A DNA stretch of 5,580 nt from Aerococcus sp. UBA6277 (GTDB lineage: Bacteria; Bacillota; Bacilli; Lactobacillales; Aerococcaceae): contig NZ_DJUR01000041.1 in the NCBI RefSeq assembly GCF_002440555.1, forward strand, positions 9,192 through 14,771, read 5' to 3'. The notes beneath the pieces are model-generated. The model saw only the letters and a list, made by a program, of their open reading frames with translations. It made no database searches and was not told the DNA's origin. The translations under genes and the position numbers were made by a program. Shown piece after piece: positions 1-5,580 of the stretch. How positions within the stretch are numbered: the first letter of the stretch is position 1; every line of letters starts with the position of its first letter.

Positions 1-1283
1 ACATTTTGCCAGTAGACCTCATTGTTTAAGCCAGGATTCAGTTCATGCAAGTCACCTGTTTCAGTTTCATGCAACCAGACAAAAAGTGCCACTGAAATTA
101 AGACATCTCGTTTTAAGGCCGCTTCTGGATGTTGCTTTAACTGTTGAGTATATTTCTGCAATTTCGTCAATTGGATAAAGTGATTTTGCCCTTTTAAAAT
201 AACTGTTTTCAAGGGTCTTCCTAATAAGTTGGCCGCTAATTGGACCGTTTTATCCAAGAATTGATGCTGTAAGACAACTGTTGAGGTTGAAATAACCACT
301 TGTTTTTGATCATCATTTACCCCAGACTTAGCCCCAGTTTGCTGACTAGCCGTTTCGTCAGCAGACAAGGCAGATACCACGTAGGCCAAGGATTTTCCAA
401 CGCCTGCATTGGCCGTTAGAAAGGCGTATTTAGGTCTTTTAGTCGTATCTGAAGAGGATGTCGCTTCCTCATGGAAAAATGGTGCTATATCTTTGACCAT
501 GGTCTTTTGAAGGGGTGCTAAGCTTACCCCATGATTGGCTTCAATCACCTTTAAATCATCAGCTTGTAAATAGCTAGCTTCTTTTGCCCCAAAGCCAGCA
601 GGAAAAATCTGGAAATTAGCTAATTTTGGATTCAAGACAAATGGCGCGATGTATTCGTAAGGACGTTTGGCTCCTTTGTGGTCTTTAAACCATAAGGCCA
701 TATAGTCGCCGGTTTGCCCAATAAAATAATGTAAGAATGGCTGAAGCTGGGCAAATAACTCAACTGGCATGGTGGCTACTTTTTCCTGACACATAATCAA
801 AATTTGGGCAGTCGCCACTGCATCATCAATGGCCGTATGGGCATTCTCAAGTTGGATGCCGTGGGATAGACAGAATTCGCCTAGTTTATAGGAATCTGCC
901 GTTGGGAAAAGAGTCCGCACCATTTCCACAGTATCTACCCGGTCATGGGTCATAGCCGGGTAGCCTTGGGCTTGAAAGCTCTTGTCTAAAAATTTGTAAT
1001 CAAAGCCAATATTATGGGCAACAATGACCGTATTGGAAAGCTTTTGCCAAAGGGTTTCTGCAACTGCTTCAAACTTTGGCGCCCGCTTGACTTGTTCATT
1101 GGTAATACCGGTCAACTTGGTAATTTCACGTGGAATTTCTTGATTAGGAAAGATATCCGTAGCAAATTGATCCACAACCTGCCCGTTCTGAACAAAGGCC
1201 ACCCCAATTTGAATAATGCGGTCACCGTTATCATATGTAGATCCTGTTGTTTCTAAGTCCAGAACCGCATAAGTGGTTGTCAC
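1..1283 (-). CDS. dinG: DinG-family 3'-5' exonuclease/helicase-like protein, partial (C-terminus beyond window)
   Basis: The N-terminal 427 residues of a DinG-type protein are visible; the C-terminal half of the helicase core is cut off by the window edge (related Gram-positive proteins are roughly 800-930 residues). Residues 1-165 form a DEDDh exonuclease domain like DNA polymerase III epsilon/PolC: DLETTG with D9 and E11, AHNIGFD with D95, and HTAIDDA with H149 and D154. After a linker comes a superfamily 2 helicase start: a Q-motif-like segment at about 255-263, Walker A T290-S298 (ANAGVGKS, K297), then motif Ia VVISTSTVVLQHQ at 329-341. A KGQ segment at 364-366 has no following cysteine where E. 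coli DinG begins its iron-sulfur ligands. The start chosen is GTG at 1283, placed well behind a strong Shine-Dalgarno; an in-frame GTG at 1292 would lie inside that site. The gene begins 19 bases after cca, so it is probably co-transcribed. Staphylococcus aureus DinG of this architecture is known as a nuclease lacking helicase activity; the same role is inferred here. Family assignment is firm; activity is not. Confidence 0.93.
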   Translation of the reverse strand, partial: MTTTYAVLDLETTGSTYDNGDRIIQIGVAFVQNGQVVDQFATDIFPNQEIPREITKLTGITNEQVKRAPKFEAVAETLWQKLSNTVIVAHNIGFDYKFLDKSFQAQGYPAMTHDRVDTVEMVRTLFPTADSYKLGEFCLSHGIQLENAHTAIDDAVATAQILIMCQEKVATMPVELFAQLQPFLHYFIGQTGDYMALWFKDHKGAKRPYEYIAPFVLNPKLANFQIFPAGFGAKEASYLQADDLKVIEANHGVSLAPLQKTMVKDIAPFFHEEATSSSDTTKRPKYAFLTANAGVGKSLAYVVSALSADETASQQTGAKSGVNDDQKQVVISTSTVVLQHQFLDKTVQLAANLLGRPLKTVILKGQNHFIQLTKLQKYTQQLKQHPEAALKRDVLISVALFVWLHETETGDLHELNPGLNNEVYWQN

Positions 1284-1289
1284 TTCTAA

Positions 1290-1298
1290 CACCTTCCT
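1290..1298 (-). promoter_or_regulatory. Ribosome binding site of dinG
   Basis: On the minus strand AGGAAGGTG lies just upstream of the dinG GTG start, with 6 bases between its end and the codon. It supports GTG at 1283 and argues against the in-frame GTG at 1292, which overlaps the site. It sits in the short cca-dinG gap. Confidence 0.75.
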
Positions 1299-1302
1299 AC
1301 AA

Positions 1303-2583
1303 TTAAATTTCGTTTATTTGATCATGATGAGTATCTAGATAAGCCAATAAGGCCGCCCGTTCATTCACCACATCTTGGGCCACAACCGCCTGCTCTAAAA
1401 ATTGGAGCATTTGGCCAATCGCCCGTTTATTTTCTGGATTGATTTCTTGAATAATGTCTTGGCCGTTTAGGGCTAAATCACGCAAGGATTGAATGGGTAA
1501 TTGGTCGAATAAAGCATGAATTGCTTGGACATTGGCTGTCTTAAAGATGGTTACAAAATCTTCTTGGCCAGCCACTTGTTGCGCCTCTATGAATGCTTCT
1601 ACTAAGACAAGTTGATCTCGGTCACGTCCGTATAAATCAACCAGGGTCCATTCAGCTGTTTGGGCCCGGTAAGCCAAGATATCTAAGTAAGCAAGGATAT
1701 CCTTTTGGGCTTGGTTAGACATCTTCCAGGCCTTGGTGAATTGGCGGACTTGCTGTTGAATAGTAGGTAAATCTTCCCTGCCATTTAGTTGAAAGGCCCG
1801 CCAGAAGAATAAGGCCCAGCCAAAGTTTTCATTTGGGATTTGAACTTGGTCACTCGTATAACCTAGTAAATCTGTGAAAACAGCCTTATAGTCTGCTAAA
1901 TAAGGTACATATTGAATTAAATCTGTCTCTAGGAAGTAGTTTAACCCTTTGTGCCAATTGACACCAATCCACAGTTTATTCATTTCAACCGCAATCCGCT
2001 CCACTGCAATATGGACTAGAATACCCGCATTCTCAGCGATTGCTGCTAGGGTTTCTGGCTCAATATTAAAGTCAAGTTGACTAGCAAAGCGAACGCCACG
2101 CATCATGCGGAGGCCATCTTCATTAAACCGGTCATGTGGATTACCCACAGCCCGGATAACTTGGTCAGCTAGATCCTTTTGCCCATGGAAATAATCCACT
2201 ATCTTGTAGTCAGGATTCATAGCCAAGGCATTAATGGTAAAGTCACGGCGTAATAGGTCTTCTTCTAAGTTTTGAACAAAGGTTACCTTGTCCGGGCGAC
2301 GGTAATCTTGATAGGTTGATTCGGTTCTAAAGGTAGTGATTTCATAGGTTTCACCTTCAAACCAAACCATAATCGTCCCATGATCTAAGCCCACATCAAA
2401 ATGACGTGGGAAAAGGGCTTGAACTTCAGCAGGATAGGCAGAGGTCGCGATATCTACATCATGGATAGGCAAGTCTAATAGCAAGTCCCGCACAGCCCCA
2501 CCCACAAAATAGGCCTCGTAGCCAGCCTCATTGAGGGTATGAATTATGGGTGCTGCTTTGGTAAATTCTTGGCTATTAGTCAT
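1303..2583 (-). CDS. cca: CCA tRNA nucleotidyltransferase (CCA-adding enzyme)
   Basis: A 426-residue class II CCA-adding enzyme that adds or repairs the 3'-terminal CCA of tRNAs from CTP and ATP without a nucleic-acid template, in the cytoplasm. The nucleotidyltransferase head shows GGAVRD at 28-33, DVDIAT with metal-binding D42 and D44, EDLLRRDFTINALAM at 108-122, and the nucleotide-selecting EDGLR at 155-159 followed by MRGVRFA. The remaining residues form the less conserved neck, body and tail. The length is slightly above the Bacillus subtilis enzyme (397 residues, from memory). The N-terminus lines up with the Bacillus protein, which supports the ATG at 2583. That ATG lies inside dapB: the two genes overlap by 8 bases (ATGACTAA), so translation is probably coupled. 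A GGAG at 2594-2597 stands 10 bases upstream, a rather long spacing. No cysteine is present. The gene is followed after 19 bases by dinG. No sign of damage; confident assignment. Confidence 0.97.
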   Translation of the reverse strand: MTNSQEFTKAAPIIHTLNEAGYEAYFVGGAVRDLLLDLPIHDVDIATSAYPAEVQALFPRHFDVGLDHGTIMVWFEGETYEITTFRTESTYQDYRRPDKVTFVQNLEEDLLRRDFTINALAMNPDYKIVDYFHGQKDLADQVIRAVGNPHDRFNEDGLRMMRGVRFASQLDFNIEPETLAAIAENAGILVHIAVERIAVEMNKLWIGVNWHKGLNYFLETDLIQYVPYLADYKAVFTDLLGYTSDQVQIPNENFGWALFFWRAFQLNGREDLPTIQQQVRQFTKAWKMSNQAQKDILAYLDILAYRAQTAEWTLVDLYGRDRDQLVLVEAFIEAQQVAGQEDFVTIFKTANVQAIHALFDQLPIQSLRDLALNGQDIIQEINPENKRAIGQMLQFLEQAVVAQDVVNERAALLAYLDTHHDQINEI

Positions 2584-3364
2584 CTAATAAGTGCTCCAAA
2601 CCATAGATTAAGCCGTCTAACTGACCTACTTTTTCAACAGCCAATGCTACGCCGGGCATGTATGAGTTACGGTCGAATGAATCTTGACGGATAGTTAAGG
2701 CTTCCCCCACACCACCGAATTGTACGATTTGATGTGAGTTGTAGCCTGGTAAACGTAATGAATGGATGCGGATGCCGTGGAAGTCAGCGCCACGTGCGCC
2801 TGACATTGATTCTGTTTCATCTGGATGTCCAGAAACATGCTCACCGCGTGCTTCAAAAATTAATTTAGCTGTTTTTTCAGCGGTACCACTTGGGGCATCT
2901 AATTTTTGATTGTGGTGAATTTCAGTAATTTCAACGTCTGGTAAGTATTTAGCCGCTTTAGCAGAGAAGACTTGCATCAAGACTGAACCAATGGCAAAAT
3001 TTGGTGCAATTAAACCACCTAGTTTTTTTGCTTCAGATAAAGCCGTTAATTCTTCAATTTCTTCATCAGTGAAACCAGTTGTCCCAACTACTGGGTGGAT
3101 ATCATGTTCAATATAGTATTTAGTGTTTTCATAAGCTGCAGCCGGAATTGTAAAGTCGATTGCGACATCGATGTCTACAGCGTCAATCGCTTCTTGAATA
3201 CTTTCAAAAACTGGTGCCTTATCTGACCATTCTGCCACACGGTCTGCTCGCTTGTCTAAGTCGTTGTTGGCTAAAGCCACCAGTTCAAACCCATCATGGT
3301 TAATGACCATGTTGGCTGCTGTGGAACCCATTCTACCTAAAAATCCTGTTACTAATACGCGCAT
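2576..3364 (-). CDS. dapB: 4-hydroxy-tetrahydrodipicolinate reductase
   Basis: A 262-residue DapB, which reduces the dehydrated hydroxy-tetrahydrodipicolinate product of DapA with NAD(P)H in the diaminopimelate pathway to lysine and, where used, cell-wall meso-DAP. Seen in the sequence: the Rossmann dinucleotide-binding loop GFLGRMG at 7-13, GTTGF at 94-98, PNFAIG at 121-126, and the family signature EIHHNQKLDAPSGTA at 148-162 with catalytic H150/H151, K154 and the substrate-binding SGT. By eye, the position of E. coli Glu38 (cofactor ribose contact) is Asn33, so cofactor preference cannot be read off. The start is ATG at 3364, 7 bases after a perfect AGGAGG; an in-frame ATG at 3388 would add eight residues (MSILGGKI) partly encoded by the ribosome binding site itself and is rejected. 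It lies 71 bases after the TPR gene and overlaps cca by 8 bases. No lysine riboswitch is visible upstream and no other lysine gene is present in the window. Confidence 0.97.
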   Translation of the reverse strand: MRVLVTGFLGRMGSTAANMVINHDGFELVALANNDLDKRADRVAEWSDKAPVFESIQEAIDAVDIDVAIDFTIPAAAYENTKYYIEHDIHPVVGTTGFTDEEIEELTALSEAKKLGGLIAPNFAIGSVLMQVFSAKAAKYLPDVEITEIHHNQKLDAPSGTAEKTAKLIFEARGEHVSGHPDETESMSGARGADFHGIRIHSLRLPGYNSHQIVQFGGVGEALTIRQDSFDRNSYMPGVALAVEKVGQLDGLIYGLEHLLDD

Positions 3365-3371
3365 AATCTTG

Positions 3372-3377
3372 CCTCCT
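3372..3377 (-). promoter_or_regulatory. Ribosome binding site of dapB
   Basis: A consensus AGGAGG on the minus strand, 7 bases before the ATG at 3364. It decides the dapB start: the upstream in-frame ATG at 3388 precedes this site and would translate through it, and DapB homologues begin close to the MRVLVTG segment. Confidence 0.88.
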
Positions 3378-3435
3378 AAAATGCTCATTCTCTATGGTTC
3401 ATTTAATCTGACTCGTATGAATCCTATTATCTTAA

Positions 3436-4731
3436 TTAAAAACCTTCGTTTTCAGCCAACCAATCCTGTAAACTTTCATAAACATCATGGAAGTCTGGTC
3501 TTTGGGCTAAGTCAGTTTGGTCTTTAAAGACCTGTTCAATTCGGCGCCAGTCCCCTGCTTCACGTAAAAAGTCGAAATAGTCATGTAAGAAGGACGCATC
3601 TTCTTTCAACTGTGGGTAAGCTTCGGTGTAGGCTTGGTTAGCAAAGTCAAATTCCTCTAACTCTTGGAATACTTTGGCCTTCATCCAGACATAACGGTCG
3701 AACTCAATCCCTTTTTCATCCATATCTTGAATCAGGGCTCGGGCTATTCCGTAATCCTCGTCATCAATCAGCAATTGCAGTAGCAATACTAAAGCTTGTC
3801 CATAGTCAGGATCGATATCTAAAGCCAATTCTAAGGCTTCACGAGCCGTTTCGCGGTTACCAATTTGTTGGGCAAATTCAGCCTTTTGGAAGTACAACCG
3901 TGCTTCATATGGATTGACCAAAATCGCCTTATCGATTATTTCTAAGGCCCCGTCGTGGTCATGGAAGGCGTTCTTCACTTGGGCGAAGACTGCCAGTAAA
4001 CCATCTGACAACTTGTCATCTTCATACAAGGCCTCTAAAATGGTATTGGCTTTTTCAAAGTTTTCCGTTTCCACATAATAGAAGGCTAATTGTTCTTGTT
4101 GTTCATCTGTCCGATCATTTTCAGGTGTCTCTTCAATCAACTCAATAGCTTCTTCAAAGTCCCCCGTTGCCGCCTTAGCATAAGCAAAATGGGCTTCAAT
4201 AGTTTCAAATAAAGATTCTGGCGTTTCCTCAGATTGCAATAACCGCTCATATAGTGGTAAGGCCTGTTGGAATTCACCTTGCTGGAACCGTAATTCCGCA
4301 ATCCCGTATAAAATCACCGGTTGGTTTGGCGCTAATTCTCGCGCTTCACTCAATTTGACCAAGGCCACTTCCGGCAAATTGTACATTTGGTAAGCATCCG
4401 CCTGTAATAGCAAAGCATCCACATACAAGGGACTCTCTGGCGTAATTTTCAATAACTCATCAATCGATTCTTCCACCTGACCATTATCCAGGGCTAACTC
4501 CCCCTTCAATAAAATCCAAGAATCTTCCTCAGGGAATCTGTTTTCCCCGACAGTGTAAACCTCATTAGCATAGTCCACAAACCCTAGCTGAGCTAAGCTG
4601 TATCCCGTCTGTGCCATCACTTGTGCGTCTTCATTCTCAAGCTGCGTCAAGATTTTTTCAAAAACCGCATTGGCCTTTTCAATCTCATTTTGTTGTATAT
4701 ACGTTATAAATTCATTCACTAATTGGTCCAA
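3436..4731 (-). CDS. Tetratricopeptide-repeat protein, YpiA-like
   Basis: A soluble, strongly acidic protein of 431 residues built of helix-turn-helix repeats, with no signal peptide, membrane segment or cysteine. TPR-like units are clearest at about 105-165 (ALLLQADAYQ..ALVKLSEARELAPNQ, then ILYGIAELRFQQGEFQQALPLYERLL), 183-200, 215-235 (YYVETENFEKANTILEAL), 255-310 (GALEIIDKAILVNP, then YFQKAEFAQQIGNRETAREALELALDIDP) and 325-370; nearly the whole length looks repeat-derived. Such proteins bind partner proteins; the partner here is unknown. Length and composition resemble Bacillus subtilis YpiA (about 423 residues, function not established), which also lies on the dapB side of the same neighbourhood. 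It is the first gene of the unit continuing into dapB, cca and dinG. The start chosen is TTG at 4731, 9 bases after AGGGGG; TTG at 4740 would add three residues (MDL) but directly abuts that site. The specific role cannot be inferred from sequence. Confidence 0.88.
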   Translation of the reverse strand: MDQLVNEFITYIQQNEIEKANAVFEKILTQLENEDAQVMAQTGYSLAQLGFVDYANEVYTVGENRFPEEDSWILLKGELALDNGQVEESIDELLKITPESPLYVDALLLQADAYQMYNLPEVALVKLSEARELAPNQPVILYGIAELRFQQGEFQQALPLYERLLQSEETPESLFETIEAHFAYAKAATGDFEEAIELIEETPENDRTDEQQEQLAFYYVETENFEKANTILEALYEDDKLSDGLLAVFAQVKNAFHDHDGALEIIDKAILVNPYEARLYFQKAEFAQQIGNRETAREALELALDIDPDYGQALVLLLQLLIDDEDYGIARALIQDMDEKGIEFDRYVWMKAKVFQELEEFDFANQAYTEAYPQLKEDASFLHDYFDFLREAGDWRRIEQVFKDQTDLAQRPDFHDVYESLQDWLAENEGF

Positions 4732-4740
4732 AAGATCCAA

Positions 4741-4746
4741 CCCCCT
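4741..4746 (-). promoter_or_regulatory. Ribosome binding site of the TPR gene
   Basis: AGGGGG on the minus strand, followed by T, can pair with the 16S anti-Shine-Dalgarno end with one G-U wobble. It stands 9 bases before TTG 4731 and zero bases before TTG 4740, and so favours the shorter protein. Confidence 0.6.
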
Positions 4747-4757
4747 ATACCTAGCCT

Positions 4758-4766
4758 ATTTTAGCA
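4758..4766 (-). promoter_or_regulatory. Putative extended -10 promoter of the TPR-dapB-cca-dinG operon
   Basis: The minus strand reads TGCTAAAAT here, an extended -10 element (TGN then TAAAAT, one mismatch to TATAAT). It lies between the apbE terminator and the TPR start, where a promoter is expected. A start about 7 bases downstream would give a leader of roughly 20 bases that still contains the ribosome binding site. No good -35 hexamer is seen at 16-18 bases (about AGATTT at 17), which extended -10 promoters can tolerate. Position and motif only; unproven. Confidence 0.4.
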
Positions 4767-4854
4767 CAATTCACCAGGTAAAATCTTCCACCAGGGCTAT
4801 AATTCCTTCCCTTTTGAAAAAGAGTTACCAGACCCCAAACTAATAAACGACCAC

Positions 4855-4886
4855 AAAAAAAGAAGCCTCATTGGTGAGACTTCTTC
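4855..4886 (-). terminator. Rho-independent terminator after apbE
   Basis: On the minus strand AAGAAGTCTCA and TGAGGCTTCTT form an 11-bp stem with one G-U pair around a CCAA tetraloop. The transcript then runs through a tract of seven T in total (the first two in the stem). It lies about 40 bases after the apbE stop and separates apbE from the next operon. On the plus strand the hairpin lacks a proper T-tract, so it is mainly a minus-strand terminator. Confidence 0.9.
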
Positions 4887-4925
4887 TTAGAGCCATTCTA
4901 TTTACTATGGGACTTGCCGCCATGG

Positions 4926-5580
4926 TCACGGCGTATAAAAAGGTTTGATCCCTTCCGTCAACAGGACCTGTCCCGATTTGGTGATCACAACTGCCTCAAC
5001 CCCTGCAATAGCAGACAGCTTGGCCAATAAATCTTGACTGGCTAAATGAAAGTACAAGGTCGTGTAAATTTCGCCCGCTAAAGAGGACTTAGACACAATG
5101 GTCAAGCCTGCAAGGTCATTGGCCACTGGATAGCCTGTTTTAGAATCAAAAATATGATGGTAGGTCTGTCCTTGGTATTCAAAATGACGTTCATAAATAC
5201 CAGAAGTCACTACCGAACCATCTTGAAACTGGATAATGCCCCGCAAATGATTACGACTTTGGTCAGGGTCCTGGACCCCTACTCGCCAAAAACCACCAGG
5301 ATTTTCAGGGTGTGCGCCAACTAACAATACATTCCCACCCAAGTTAATCATGCCTGATTGGACATCTTGCTCAAGGAAGTAATCTTTGATTAAGTCAGCA
5401 AAATACCCTTTAGCAAGTGCGCCTAGGTCAATTTCCATCCCTTGTTTCGCTAAGTAAACTGTTTGCCTTTTGTTATCTAAAATAATATCTGCTGGGTTGG
5501 TAATGGCTAACCGGTTTTGAATGTCAGCCTCACTTGGTAAGTGAGCATCTTCAAAACCCACCCGCCATAATTTGACCAAG
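4926..5580 (-). CDS. apbE: ApbE-family FAD:protein FMN transferase, partial (N-terminus beyond window)
   Basis: The C-terminal 217 residues of an ApbE-type enzyme, which in characterised members splits FAD and attaches FMN to a threonine of target flavoproteins, usually outside the membrane. Visible family blocks in order: LVKLWRVGFEDAHLPS, MEIDLGALAKGY (flavin-site region), INLGGNVLLVG, GGFWRVGVQDP, SVVTSGIYERHF, YHHIFDSKTGYPV, and the metal-site helix with GEIYTT, where Glu stands at the position usually drawn as Asp (codon at 5070-5072) and the Thr four residues later (5058-5060) is kept. The reading frame runs open past the right edge. The TTG at 5579 is an internal Leu codon within a conserved block, not a start, so roughly 100 residues including any signal peptide or lipobox are missing. 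The stop is TGA at 4926-4928, followed by a terminator, so this gene ends its own transcription unit. Its flavoprotein target is not in view. No cysteine in the visible part. Confidence 0.93.
   Translation of the reverse strand, partial: LVKLWRVGFEDAHLPSEADIQNRLAITNPADIILDNKRQTVYLAKQGMEIDLGALAKGYFADLIKDYFLEQDVQSGMINLGGNVLLVGAHPENPGGFWRVGVQDPDQSRNHLRGIIQFQDGSVVTSGIYERHFEYQGQTYHHIFDSKTGYPVANDLAGLTIVSKSSLAGEIYTTLYFHLASQDLLAKLSAIAGVEAVVITKSGQVLLTEGIKPFYTP

Noticed and set aside
1014..1256. Plus-strand open frame of 80 codons
   Set aside because: It lies wholly antisense to the conserved DinG exonuclease domain, resembles no known protein and is best explained as a shadow of that gene.
3396..3424. 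Imperfect inverted repeat in the TPR-dapB gap (GGTTCAT / ATGAATCC)
   Set aside because: Only about 7 pairs with a bulge and a 14-base loop, with no following T-tract; too weak to call a terminator or regulatory hairpin.
3425..3460. Possible internal promoter before dapB (minus-strand GATAAT with CTGAAA 18 bases upstream)
   Set aside because: Both hexamers deviate from consensus and the region is AT-rich, so such matches arise by chance; nothing else supports a separate dapB transcript.
3252..3527. Plus-strand open frame of 91 codons
   Set aside because: It is antisense to the start of dapB, the intergenic gap and the end of the TPR gene, crosses three well-supported elements, and shows no recognisable domain.
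4741..4925. Search for a riboswitch, small RNA or tRNA in the only sizeable intergenic gap
   Set aside because: Apart from the apbE terminator and a promoter candidate, I see no conserved aptamer pattern, cloverleaf or second terminator.
5577..5579. TTG at the right edge as the start of a complete 217-residue ApbE
   Set aside because: The frame stays open to the edge and the codon falls within a conserved ApbE block, so it is an internal leucine of a gene that continues outside the window.

Overview
The window looks like an ordinary chromosomal housekeeping segment of a low-to-moderate-GC Gram-positive bacterium (Firmicutes). The order Lactobacillales is the best guess, with an Aerococcaceae/Carnobacteriaceae-like source as a tentative refinement. 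Clues are strong AGGAGG-type ribosome binding sites, TTG and GTG starts, a DinG with an N-terminal DEDDh exonuclease domain and no iron-sulfur cysteines in the visible part, a Bacillus-type CCA-adding enzyme and a YpiA-like TPR protein. All genes lie on the minus strand, so transcription runs from high to low coordinates.

Right end (4926-5580): the C-terminal two thirds of an ApbE-family FMN transferase, whose start lies outside the window. A clear Rho-independent terminator follows it (4855-4886). The 185-base gap 4741-4925 holds this terminator and then a probable extended -10 promoter for the next transcription unit.

Main operon (4731 down to 1): a TPR-repeat protein (YpiA-like), dapB (4-hydroxy-tetrahydrodipicolinate reductase, lysine/peptidoglycan precursor synthesis), cca (tRNA CCA-adding enzyme) and dinG (exonuclease/helicase-like protein, cut by the window edge). 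The TPR stop and dapB start are 71 bases apart, dapB and cca overlap by 8 bases, and cca and dinG are separated by 19 bases. No terminator is visible between them, so one polycistronic unit is likely. The products do not form one pathway: they serve diaminopimelate/lysine supply, tRNA 3'-end maturation and repair, nucleic-acid processing, and an undefined scaffold role.

The order TPR-dapB-cca-dinG matches, in compressed form, the order of the corresponding genes on the Bacillus subtilis chromosome as I recall it, so this seems to be an inherited core block, not an island. I found no mobile element, CRISPR array, tRNA, rRNA, riboswitch or phage gene, and no convincing undescribed system. The points worth a second look are modest: degenerate helicase motifs plus a polar insertion in DinG, total absence of cysteine from four consecutive proteins, the dapB/cca overlap, and start-codon choices.
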